Assembly (NCBI RefSeq): GCF_004795105.1
Contig: NZ_SSBL01000030.1
Location: forward strand, 1-64,000
Reading direction: 5' to 3'
Length of the DNA: 64,000 nt
From: Streptomyces sp. A0642
Lineage (GTDB): Bacteria; Actinomycetota; Actinomycetes; Streptomycetales; Streptomycetaceae
Shown: positions 1 to 7,692 of the stretch, in pieces
Numbering within the stretch: the first letter of the stretch is position 1
How the letters are laid out: the number at the start of each line of letters is the position of its first letter
The notes under the pieces: model-generated
What the model was told of the DNA's origin: nothing
Database searches by the model: none
The model's input: the letters and a program-made list of their open reading frames with translations, nothing else
Position numbers and translations under genes: made by a program

Positions 1-260
1 GGTCTGCCAGGACTTTTCAAAGGAACCTCGAACCTGCCGAAGCAGGTCGGGGTATCAACATATCTGGCGTTGACTTTTGGCACGCTGTTGAGTTCTCAAG
101 GAACGGACGCTTCCTTTGTACTCACCCTCTCGGGCTTTCCTCCGGGCGCTTCCCTTCGGTCTTGCGTTTCCGACTCTATCAGACTCTTTCGTGCCTGATT
201 CCCAGTCAGCGGGATTTGTCTTTCCGGCTGTTGGGCCGTTCCGACGTCCAAACTCTAGCG
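1..260 (-). promoter_or_regulatory. rRNA operon leader and promoter region (16S lies beyond left edge)
   Basis: Read on the minus strand, this stretch resembles the leader that precedes 16S rRNA in Streptomyces rrn operons. It has the boxA-like segment CCTTGAGAACTCAACAGCGTG (plus strand 91-111) followed by the TTGATACCCC and AGGTTCCTTTGAAAAG blocks. Two -10-like TAGAGT elements are visible, at 252-257 and 173-178 (complement), suggesting tandem promoters; matching -35 boxes are weak. The rRNA genes themselves are outside the window. Positions 261-470 hold no gene that I can support. Confidence 0.75.
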
Positions 261-470
261 AATTTTCCCGGCGACTCATAATCGAGTCATCGCAATCAAT
301 TCCGGCATGCCGAAATCGATCCCGAGTGGGAGATCATGCTGAGAGTTGGTTGCCGCATACGCGGCGGAGTGGCTGTCGAAGAACCGTCCGGCTCCGTGAC
401 AACTCGAAGAACCTTACGGACCGGGGCGGGGCGTGTCAACCCCTCCCCGGACAGGCCCGACGGGTCGGTC

Positions 471-1025
471 TCAGCCCAGGTCGGTGAGGCGGCCGCCGGC
501 ATCCGGCTGAGCGTGCTCGACGCGGCGCAGGAGGCGGATCAGCATCTCGCCGAGGACCCCGCGCTCGTCGCCCGAGAGGTCCTGGAGCAGGTCCTCCTCG
601 AATTGCGTGGCCATCCGCATCGCCTCCAGCCACTTCGTGCGGCCCTCGTCCGTCAGCTCGACGATGACCCGCACCCGGTTGTTCTCGTCGCGGTCGCGGG
701 TCACGAGTCCTTCGCCCGCCATGCGGTCGATGCGGTGGGTCATCGCGGCGGGAGTCAGGCCGAGCCGCTTGGCGAGCTCCCCCGGGCCCAGCCGGTAGGG
801 GGCGCCGGACAGGACGAGGGTCTTGAGGACCTCCCACTCGGCGTTGCTGATGCCGAGGGCGGCGACCTGCCGTCCGTACGCCACGTTCATCCGGCGGTTC
901 AGCCGGCCGAGGGCCGAGACGACCTGCTCGACCTGGGGGTCCAGGTCGCGGAACTCGCGTTGGTAGGCGGCGATCTGCTCGTCGAGGCTCGGCTCCTGGA
1001 GCTCGGGCTCGGTGGTGTCGGACAT
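471..1025 (-). CDS. MarR-family transcriptional regulator
   Basis: A 184-residue winged-helix regulator. The recognition region is near residues 80-104 (GELAKRLGLTPAAMTHRIDRM) and is followed by the wing, residues 108-120, with the DRDENNRVR pattern typical of MarR. The longest frame starts at 1238, but the upstream part overlaps the divergent MFS gene. The ATG at 1025 (MSDTTEPEL) gives the usual family length. It is transcribed divergently from the MFS transporter gene across a short intergenic region that holds a perfect palindrome. By family precedent it probably represses that transporter and itself and responds to a small ligand. The ligand is unknown. Confidence 0.9.
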   Translation of the reverse strand: MSDTTEPELQEPSLDEQIAAYQREFRDLDPQVEQVVSALGRLNRRMNVAYGRQVAALGISNAEWEVLKTLVLSGAPYRLGPGELAKRLGLTPAAMTHRIDRMAGEGLVTRDRDENNRVRVIVELTDEGRTKWLEAMRMATQFEEDLLQDLSGDERGVLGEMLIRLLRRVEHAQPDAGGRLTDLG

Positions 1026-1090
1026 GGCGGGCAGTATGGCACGCCCTCCATGGCCGTCGAAGTCCTTCAATCTGTATTGTTGACGTTCTA

Positions 1091-1106
1091 ACTTTAGTGC
1101 TAAAGT
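1091..1106. promoter_or_regulatory. Probable MarR operator palindrome
   Basis: ACTTTAG-TG-CTAAAGT is a perfect 7+2+7 inverted repeat in the divergent promoter region between the marR gene and the MFS gene. A TTGACG hexamer at 1080-1085 lies 15 bp before TAAAGT (1101-1106), so the palindrome covers a possible -10 element of the MFS promoter. Size and placement match MarR operators; the assignment to this MarR is inference from position. Confidence 0.65.
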
Positions 1107-1155
1107 CTTCGGGTTCGAGTCATTCGACGAACGTGGTTTCGAGACCTTGAGGTAG

Positions 1156-2481
1156 GTGAGTGTGACCAGGGAAATGGGTGCAGCACTGCGGCGGATCCAG
1201 CTGGGGAGCGCGCTGAGCGCGTTCGGGCTGGGGTTCACCGTTCCGTATCTGTACGTCTACGTGGCGCAGGTACGGGATCTGGGTGCCGGTACGGCGGGAG
1301 TCGTACTGGCGGTCTTCGCCATGGCAGCGCTGGCCGTCCTGCCGTTCACCGGCCGGGCCATCGACCGTCGCGGGCCCCTGCCCGTGCTGGTCGTCGCCTC
1401 GGTCGTCGCCTCCCTGGGCGCTGCCGCGCTGGGCGTCTCCTCGCAGGTCACCGCAGCCGTCGTGTCGGCGGCGGTGCTCGGCGCGGGTACCGCCGTCATG
1501 CAGCCGGCCCTCGCCACGATGCTCGTCCGCTGCTCCGGCACCGCCACCCGCACCCGCGCCTTCGCCATGCAGTTCTTCCTTCAGAACCTGGGCCTCGGCA
1601 TCGGCGGCCTGGTCGGCGGGCTGATCGTGGACACCAGCCGGGCCTCGTCCTTCACGCTGCTGTTCCTGATCGAAGCGGTGATGTTCCTCGTGCTCGGCGC
1701 CATCGCGGCGACCGTGCGGATGCCACGTACCCCTGTCGTCGCGGAGGAGGCGACGGCGGGCGAGTCCGCTCCGCGCGGCGGGCTGCGGGTGCTGCTCTCG
1801 CACCGGGCCATGGTGCAGCTGTGCGTGCTGGGCTTCGTGGTGTTCTTCGCCTGTTACGGGCAGTTCGAGTCCGGTCTCGCGGCGTACGGCACCGAGGCGG
1901 CCGGAATCCAGCCTTCGACGCTCGGGATCGCGCTGGCCGCCAACACCGCCGTCATCGTCGTGGCCCAGTTCGTCGTGCTGCGCCTGGTGGAGCGCCGCAA
2001 GCGCAGCCGGGTCATCGCCTCGGTGGGCCTGATCTGGGCGTTCGCCTGGATCGTGGCGGGCTACGCGGGTCTCGGTCACGGGAGCCAGACCATGGCGACC
2101 GCCGCGATGATCTCCACGTACGCGCTGTTCGGGCTCGGTGAGGCGATGCTGTCGCCGACCGTCGCCCCTCTGGTCGCCGACCTGGCGCCGGAGTCGATGG
2201 TCGGTCAGTACAACTCGGCGTTCGCGCTCTGCAAGCAGCTGGCGCTGGCGGTCGGGCCCGCTGTGGGCGGCCCGATGGGGGCCTCGCTGCACGGGCCGTA
2301 CATCGTGACGTTCGTGCTCTTCTCGCTGGGCATCACGGTGCTGGCGCTGCGGCTGGGCAAGCGGCTCACCCCCGTACAGGACCAGCCTTCGCTCGCGGCC
2401 GTGCCGTCGCGGGTGGTCGCCGTGTCGTTGCCGGAGAACGCGTCGACGGACATGCCGGCGCCGGTCGCCGCCGTCCGCTGA
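1156..2481 (+). CDS. MFS transporter (drug-efflux type)
   Basis: A 441-residue major facilitator with about twelve hydrophobic segments. The loop after the second helix (FTGRAIDRRGPLPVLV) resembles the conserved MFS motif A. The length fits the 12-TM DHA1-like exporters. The C-terminus is short and hydrophilic. The start is GTG at 1156. A GAGG at 1149-1152 is only 3 bases from it, so the in-frame GTG at 1162 (MTREMG) is an equally good start. It is divergent from the marR gene, which supports a regulated efflux role. The substrate cannot be deduced. It ends 6 bp before the stop of the convergent SpoIIE-type gene. Confidence 0.88.
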   Translation: MSVTREMGAALRRIQLGSALSAFGLGFTVPYLYVYVAQVRDLGAGTAGVVLAVFAMAALAVLPFTGRAIDRRGPLPVLVVASVVASLGAAALGVSSQVTAAVVSAAVLGAGTAVMQPALATMLVRCSGTATRTRAFAMQFFLQNLGLGIGGLVGGLIVDTSRASSFTLLFLIEAVMFLVLGAIAATVRMPRTPVVAEEATAGESAPRGGLRVLLSHRAMVQLCVLGFVVFFACYGQFESGLAAYGTEAAGIQPSTLGIALAANTAVIVVAQFVVLRLVERRKRSRVIASVGLIWAFAWIVAGYAGLGHGSQTMATAAMISTYALFGLGEAMLSPTVAPLVADLAPESMVGQYNSAFALCKQLALAVGPAVGGPMGASLHGPYIVTFVLFSLGITVLALRLGKRLTPVQDQPSLAAVPSRVVAVSLPENASTDMPAPVAAVR

Positions 2482-2487
2482 CGTCCG

Positions 2488-4179
2488 CTACTGCGGCAGG
2501 GCGAATTCGCACCAGACCGCCTTGCCGCCGCCGGGTGTGCGGCGGCTGCCCCAGGACGTGGCGATCGACGCGACGATCGTGATGCCCCGGCCCGCCTCGT
2601 CACCCGGCTCCGCCCGGCGGCGGCGCGGCAGGTGGTCGTCGCCGTCGGTCACCTCGATGATCAGTCGGCGGTCCGTGCGCCGCAGGCCCAGGCGCATCGG
2701 CGGCGTCCCGTGCTGCAGGGAGTTGGCCACCAGCTCACCGGCGGCGAGGACGCCGAGGTCGCACAGCTCCATCGGGAAACGCCACGAGGTCAGCACGCCC
2801 GTCGCGAAGGCACGGGCGCGCGGGGCCGCTTCGACGCCGCCGAGCAGATCGAGCGAGGCGTTGTGGAACAGCTCCGCCGTCGGGCCCGTGCGGGCGGGGT
2901 GCTGGACGACCAGCACGGCCACGTCGTCGTCGTGCTCCGCCGTGACGTTCAGGGAGCGGATCAGACGGTCGCAGACCACCTGGGGCGAGCCCTTCGCCCC
3001 CGACAGCGCCCGCTCCAGCGCGGCCACGCCCTCGTCGATGTCCTCGCTCCTGCGCTCGACCAGGCCGTCCGTGTAGAGGACGGCGGTGGAGCCGGGCGGC
3101 AGCGCGATCGTGCCCGAGGTGTGGATCCAGCCGCCGGTGCCGAGCGGGGGACCCGTCGGGTCCGCGGCGCGGCGCACGGTGCCGTCCTCGTCGCGCACCA
3201 GGATCGGGAGGTGACCCGCGGAGGCGTAGACCAGCAGGCCCTCGTTGGGATCGTGGACGGCGTAGGCGCAGGTCGCGATCTGGCTGGCGTCGATCTCGGC
3301 GGCGAGCCCGTCGAGCAGTTGGAGCACCTCGTGCGGGGGGAGGTCGAGGCGGGCGTAGGCGCGCACGGCCGTGCGCAGCTGACCCATCACCGCGGCGGCG
3401 CGCACCCCGCGGCCCATCACGTCCCCGATGACCAGCGCGGTCCGGCCCGCCCCGAGGGTGATGACGTCGTACCAGTCGCCGCCGACCGCGGCGTCCGTGC
3501 CGCCCGGCTGGTAGGTGGCGGCGATCCGCAGGTCGTCGGGCTGCTCCAGCTCCTGCGGGAGCAGCGAGCGCTGAAGGGTGACGGCCGTTTCACGGTGCCG
3601 GCTCTCACTGGTGCGCAGCCGCTCGGCCGCTTCCGCGTGGTCGGTGACATCGACGGCGTACACGAGGACACCGCTCTCGTGCCCCTTGTCCTCGCCGTGT
3701 CCCTTGTCCTTGTCGTGCCGTACGGGGGTGCAGGTGACCGTGTACGAGTTGCCGCTGGCGGCCTTGCGGGACTTGACGGTGCGCGGCGTGCCGCTGCGCA
3801 GGACCTGGTCCATCAGGGGGAGGAGGCTGAGCTCGGTGAGTTCGGGCATCGCCTCGACCGCGGGGACACCGCTGGGGCGCGGTCCGAACGCGGTGGAGTA
3901 GGCGTCGTTGACGTACGCGATGCGGTGGTCGGGGCCGTGCACCAGGGCGACGAGGGCGGGGAGCCGGCTGAGGATGTCGCGGGCGGAGAGGTCCTCCAGC
4001 GCGGCTGCGGTGACGCGGGTGGCGGGGCCGTCGGGATCGCCGGCCGCAGGGCCCGGCCGGGTGTCGGCCCGGGCGAACTCGGCGCGGGCGGCCGGTACGG
4101 GACTGCGGTCGTCGCGGACGGTTTTACGCTGCGTACCGGGTAGGCGGGCGCTCCAACGCGTGAAGTTCACGGAATCCAT
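2488..4179 (-). CDS. PAS / SpoIIE phosphatase / HATPase regulator
   Basis: A 563-residue cytoplasmic multidomain protein. A PAS-like sensor occupies roughly residues 65-175 (ALVHGPDHRIAYVNDAYSTAFG). A PP2C/SpoIIE phosphatase follows, about residues 200-415, with the metal-binding motifs GGDWYDV near residue 235 and GDVMGRG. The C-terminus, from about residue 435, is a GHKL ATPase of the anti-sigma-factor (RsbW-like) type. This architecture is common in Streptomyces and typically acts on anti-anti-sigma factors in partner-switching. No STAS-domain partner or sigma factor is adjacent, so the target is unknown. The ATG at 4179 gives the complete PAS domain. The 185 bp upstream, before the next gene, presumably holds its promoter. 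Confidence 0.9.
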   Translation of the reverse strand: MDSVNFTRWSARLPGTQRKTVRDDRSPVPAARAEFARADTRPGPAAGDPDGPATRVTAAALEDLSARDILSRLPALVALVHGPDHRIAYVNDAYSTAFGPRPSGVPAVEAMPELTELSLLPLMDQVLRSGTPRTVKSRKAASGNSYTVTCTPVRHDKDKGHGEDKGHESGVLVYAVDVTDHAEAAERLRTSESRHRETAVTLQRSLLPQELEQPDDLRIAATYQPGGTDAAVGGDWYDVITLGAGRTALVIGDVMGRGVRAAAVMGQLRTAVRAYARLDLPPHEVLQLLDGLAAEIDASQIATCAYAVHDPNEGLLVYASAGHLPILVRDEDGTVRRAADPTGPPLGTGGWIHTSGTIALPPGSTAVLYTDGLVERRSEDIDEGVAALERALSGAKGSPQVVCDRLIRSLNVTAEHDDDVAVLVVQHPARTGPTAELFHNASLDLLGGVEAAPRARAFATGVLTSWRFPMELCDLGVLAAGELVANSLQHGTPPMRLGLRRTDRRLIIEVTDGDDHLPRRRRAEPGDEAGRGITIVASIATSWGSRRTPGGGKAVWCEFALPQ

Positions 4180-4364
4180 TGCCTCGTGTGTCGGTCTGGT
4201 CCGCTCGGGCGGGTTGCTTCCTGCGCCGGGGCGTCACCCGTGGGTGCCGGCGGTCGGTCGCCCCTGGAACGGTCTACCTCGGTGGTCACTGTCGGTGGCG
4301 GCCTGCCGGGTCACTCTGTGCAGATGTGAGCCCACCTATGGTCACACGTCCAGTGTGCCGGACC

Positions 4365-5762
4365 CTACTGACAGTCGCCGTCGTCCGGCCGCGGGCGCTT
4401 GCCTGCGGCGATTTCGAACTCGGCCCTGGGATGTTCCAGGGAGCCGAGTGAGACGATCTCGCGCTTGAAGAGCCCGGCGAGGGTCCATTCGGCCAGCACC
4501 CGGGCCTTCCGGTTGAACGTCGGGACGCGGCTCAGGTGGTACGTGCGGTGCATGAGCCAGGCCGGGTAGCCCTTGAGCCGGCGTCCGTACACATGCGCCA
4601 CGCCCTTGTGGAGTCCGAGGGAGGCAACGGAACCGGCGTAGCTGTGCCGGTATTCCTTGAGCGGGCGGCCGTCGATCGCGGCGACGAGGTTGTCGGCGAG
4701 GACCTTGGCCTGGCGGACGGCGTGCTGGGCGTTGGGGGCGGTCTCCCTGCCCGGTTCGGCGGCCGTCAGGTCGGGGACGGCGGCGGCGTCGCCCGCGGCC
4801 CAGGCGTGCTCGGCCCCGTCGACGGTGAGCCGGGCGGTGCAGACGAGCCGGCCGCGTTCGTTCAGGGGCAGGTCGGTGGCGGCGAGCAGCGGGGCGGGTT
4901 TCACTCCGGCGGTCCACACGAGCGTGCGTGTCGGGAAGCGGGAGCCGTCGCTGAGCACGGCGATCCGGTCCTCGCAGGACTCCAGCCGGGTGTCGAGGCG
5001 TACGTCGATGTTGCGGCCGCGCAGTTCCCCGACCGCGTACCTGCCCATCGACTCCCCTACCTCGGGGAGGATGCGGCCGGTCGCCTCGACGAGGATCCAT
5101 TTCAGGTCCTCGGCCTTGATGTTGTGGTAATACCGCGAGGTGTAGCGGGCCATGTCCTCCAGTTCGGCGAGCGCCTCCACTCCCGCGTAACCGCCGCCGA
5201 CGAAGACGAAGGTGAGGGCGGCGTCGCGGATGGCGGGGTCGCGGGTGGCGGACGCGATGTCCATCTGCTCGATCACGTGGTTCCGCAGCCCGATGGCCTC
5301 CTCGATCGTCTTGAAGCCGACGCCGTGCTCGGCGAGGCCGGGGACGGGGAGGGTCCGCGAGACGGAGCCGGGGGCGAGGACGAGCTCGTCGTACGTGATC
5401 TCCACGGCGCCGGTGCCCTCCTCGTCGGTGGCGAGGGTGGTGACGGTCGCGGTGCGCTTGCTGTGATCGATGCGCCGGGCCTCCCCGACGAGGATGGTGC
5501 AGTGCGGCAGGACCCGGCGCAGCGGTACGACGACATGACGAGGTGAGATGGAGCCGGCGGCGGCCTCGGGGAGGAACGGCTGATAGGTCATGTACGGGTC
5601 GGGGGTGACGACGACGATCTCCGCGGCACCGCTTCTCAGCCTCTGCTTCAGCTTCCGTTGGAGACGCAGCGCGGTGTACATCCCGACATAGCCCCCACCG
5701 ACGACGAGAATGCGCACACCCGGCGGGGGGCCGGGGGGTGTTCCCCCGGAATCTGAAGCCAT
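4365..5762 (-). CDS. ndh: Type II NADH dehydrogenase (NDH-2)
   Basis: A 465-residue FAD-dependent NAD(P)H:quinone oxidoreductase, a peripheral membrane enzyme that passes electrons from NADH to menaquinone without proton pumping. The N-terminal FAD-binding motif is VVGGGYVGMYTAL. A second dinucleotide fold is FVGGGYAGVEALAEL, and the FAD-contact motif WAAGDAAAVPD is near the C-terminus. The chosen ATG at 5762 (MASDSGG) has GGAG five bases upstream; a longer frame to 5801 lacks such support. It is divergent from atrA, an arrangement conserved in streptomycetes, and AtrA control of this gene is plausible. Confidence 0.9.
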   Translation of the reverse strand: MASDSGGTPPGPPPGVRILVVGGGYVGMYTALRLQRKLKQRLRSGAAEIVVVTPDPYMTYQPFLPEAAAGSISPRHVVVPLRRVLPHCTILVGEARRIDHSKRTATVTTLATDEEGTGAVEITYDELVLAPGSVSRTLPVPGLAEHGVGFKTIEEAIGLRNHVIEQMDIASATRDPAIRDAALTFVFVGGGYAGVEALAELEDMARYTSRYYHNIKAEDLKWILVEATGRILPEVGESMGRYAVGELRGRNIDVRLDTRLESCEDRIAVLSDGSRFPTRTLVWTAGVKPAPLLAATDLPLNERGRLVCTARLTVDGAEHAWAAGDAAAVPDLTAAEPGRETAPNAQHAVRQAKVLADNLVAAIDGRPLKEYRHSYAGSVASLGLHKGVAHVYGRRLKGYPAWLMHRTYHLSRVPTFNRKARVLAEWTLAGLFKREIVSLGSLEHPRAEFEIAAGKRPRPDDGDCQ

Positions 5763-5793
5763 CACCACTCCATGACGCAACGTGCGCAGGAGT

Positions 5794-5802
5794 TTGTCCA
5801 CA
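5794..5802 (+). promoter_or_regulatory. Perfect DnaA box upstream of ndh
   Basis: TTGTCCACA matches the preferred Streptomyces DnaA box exactly. It lies 31 bp upstream of the ndh start codon in the ndh/atrA divergent region. Whether DnaA binds here is not known; a single box could be chance. Confidence 0.45.
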
Positions 5803-5981
5803 GCCCCGGCAAATTGTGTGACCGGAGGTTCTGTACGGGCCGTGGGGTGCGGAAGTGGCGTATTTACGGAAGCTCCGCAGGTCAGGGGTTACGGAAAGGG
5901 CGGTGGAGGGGGCGCGGCGCGATGTCCGACCCCTCGCCGCTCCGGCCGCATGACGCTCCCGGCGGGCAGCCCCCTTCTGAA

Positions 5982-6011
5982 TTGACCCTCGCTCAACTAT
6001 GTTCGTATGTC
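5982..6011 (+). promoter_or_regulatory. Possible atrA promoter
   Basis: TTGACC (5982-5987), an 18-bp spacer and TATGTC (6006-6011) lie 89 bp upstream of the atrA ATG. It is the only sigma70-like pair I could see in the 337-bp divergent gap. I found no perfect AtrA-type inverted repeat (GGAAT...ATTCC) in the gap. Confidence 0.35.
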
Positions 6012-6099
6012 GTCGGGGTGCCGGACGTGACCATCGGTCCACCCTCGACTGACACGGCGGGAGTCTCCGGGGGGAGACGTCATAACCGGGGGAACAGTT

Positions 6100-7014
6100 A
6101 TGCATATTCAGGAATCGCATTGGCCGACTGCTGCGGTCACGTCCGAAGGAAACGGACGGATCGGGGCAGTCGGGACGGTGAGCGGAGTCGGGACCGGCGG
6201 GACCATCGCACCGTCGGGAGCCCTGACCAGCACGCTGGGGGCCGCGCTCGGCGCCCATGCCGGCGGGACCGGCGCACACAACCGCTCGGCCCCACTGCGG
6301 GTGGACGCGCAGCGCAATCTGGAACACGTGCTCCGGGCGGCCCGCGAGGTCTTCGGTGAGCTGGGGTACGGCGCCCCGATGGAGGACGTGGCACGCCGCG
6401 CCCGGGTCGGTGTCGGCACGGTGTACCGGCGCTTTCCCAGCAAGGACGTGCTGGTGCGCCGGATAGCCGAGGAGGAGACGGCCCGGCTGACCGATCAGGC
6501 CCGGTCGGCGCTGGGGCAGGAGGAGGAGCCGTGGTCGGCCCTGTCGCGCTTCCTGCGGACGTCGGTGGCGTCGGGCGCCGGGCGGCTGCTGCCGCCGCAG
6601 ATACTGCGGGTCGGCGTCGAGGTCGAGGAGTCCGCGGTCGGTGACGCCGGTGCCGTGCGGACCGCGGAAGGGGCCCCGGGTGAGGCGTGGGAGGAGCCCC
6701 GGGTGCCCCAGCAGCGCCAGGAAACCGTTCAGGCTCCGGTCCAGGCCGGTCTGCGCGTGGCCGAGCACCCTTCCGCACCGGAGGCCGACGGCGAGGATCT
6801 GGGCGCCGGAGCGGCCGATCTGCTGGAGGTCGTGGGGCGGCTGGTCGACCGGGCGCGGGCGTCCGGTGAGCTGCGCCGCGATGTGACGGTGGCCGATGTA
6901 CTGCTGGTCATCGCGACAGCGGCGCCCTCACTCCCCGACGCGGACCAGCAGGCGGCGGCCTCGGCCCGGCTGCTGGACATCCTGCTGGAGGGACTGCGCT
7001 CGCGGCCTGCGTGA
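6100..7014 (+). CDS. atrA: TetR-family regulator AtrA
   Basis: A 304-residue TetR-family protein. The DNA-binding domain covers about residues 68-118 (VFGELGYGAPMEDVARRARVGVGTVYRRF). It is preceded by an unusual 65-residue Gly/Thr/Ala-rich N-terminal extension and followed by a ligand/dimerisation domain. Position next to a divergent NDH-2 gene is the conserved neighbourhood of atrA (S. coelicolor SCO4118), which activates actII-ORF4 and other antibiotic regulators and links N-acetylglucosamine metabolism to development. The identification rests on family plus synteny. The ATG at 6100 has a GGGGGAA ribosome-binding site. A central stretch, about residues 180-225 (Glu/Gln-rich), is probably disordered. 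Confidence 0.82.
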   Translation: MHIQESHWPTAAVTSEGNGRIGAVGTVSGVGTGGTIAPSGALTSTLGAALGAHAGGTGAHNRSAPLRVDAQRNLEHVLRAAREVFGELGYGAPMEDVARRARVGVGTVYRRFPSKDVLVRRIAEEETARLTDQARSALGQEEEPWSALSRFLRTSVASGAGRLLPPQILRVGVEVEESAVGDAGAVRTAEGAPGEAWEEPRVPQQRQETVQAPVQAGLRVAEHPSAPEADGEDLGAGAADLLEVVGRLVDRARASGELRRDVTVADVLLVIATAAPSLPDADQQAAASARLLDILLEGLRSRPA

Positions 7015-7016
7015 CC

Positions 7017-7692
7017 GCGGGGCGTAGGGGCGGGGCTGGTCGGCGGGCCCGGCCCCTGTCCGGGTTGTGCTGACGGGCGCCCGGGTTCCCCGCATGGGCT
7101 ACTACGGGTGGGCGGGCCGCTCCCTGGCCGGATGAATCGGGCACGGGCGGTCCGTCGCCCGCCCGTACGGCGGCGCGGGCCCTCCCTCCACTCGGGCGGC
7201 ACCGATGAGGGCAAGATGCCCGCACCCGATGGGGGCGAGCGAGGGTAGGGCGTCTCCCGCCGGATGGGGGGCAGGCAGGGGGAGGGCTTCCCTCGCCGGA
7301 TGGGGACAGGCACGGGCAGGGCCTCTCCCCTGCGGACAGGGCCAGCGCACCGGCAGCACTTCCCTCGCCGGATGGAAGTCAGGCACCGGCAGGGCGTCTC
7401 CGCTCCGGACAGGGACGGACACCGGCAGGACTTCCCCGTCAGGTCGGGAGCAGGCACGGGCAGGACTTCCCTCTGTCCGGATGGGGCGCTTCCGTCGTTC
7501 TCGTCGTGGTCCGTCCCAACTGCCCGGTCAACAAGACCCGTTACCCCTCCCCCGAATGAGTGCCCGCTAGTGCTCGGAGTCGGGAAAACGCCCCGGACGA
7601 GTGGTTGACGGGGCCGCAGAGCCATCGTTTCTGCGCTCTGTGGCACGCTAGCCCGGTATTCGGGTCCGACAGCGCATACGGGGGCGTCCGCG
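7017..7692. other. Gene-free region holding a tandem repeat
   Basis: No coding region is supported in the 676 bp between atrA and the sigma-factor gene. Several reading frames stay open on both strands, but this follows from a 36-bp (12-codon) tandem repeat in GC-rich DNA. The last part must contain the promoter of the sigma-factor gene. Confidence 0.6.
7244..7495. repeat. Degenerate 36-bp tandem repeat, about seven copies
   Basis: Units of the type GGCAGGGCTTCCCTCGCCGG followed by ATGGGGACAGGCACG recur every 36 bp; the best-conserved parts are the CTTCCCTCGCCGGATGG core and the CAGGCACGGGCAGG junction. Because the period is a multiple of three, frames on both strands remain open and give 12-residue pseudo-repeats such as GRASLAGWGQAR. 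I regard it as non-coding. Confidence 0.7.

Noticed and set aside
7205..7570. Gly/Arg-rich repeat ORFs on both strands
   Set aside because: Their openness follows from a 36-bp tandem repeat; neither strand shows a ribosome-binding site or a known domain.
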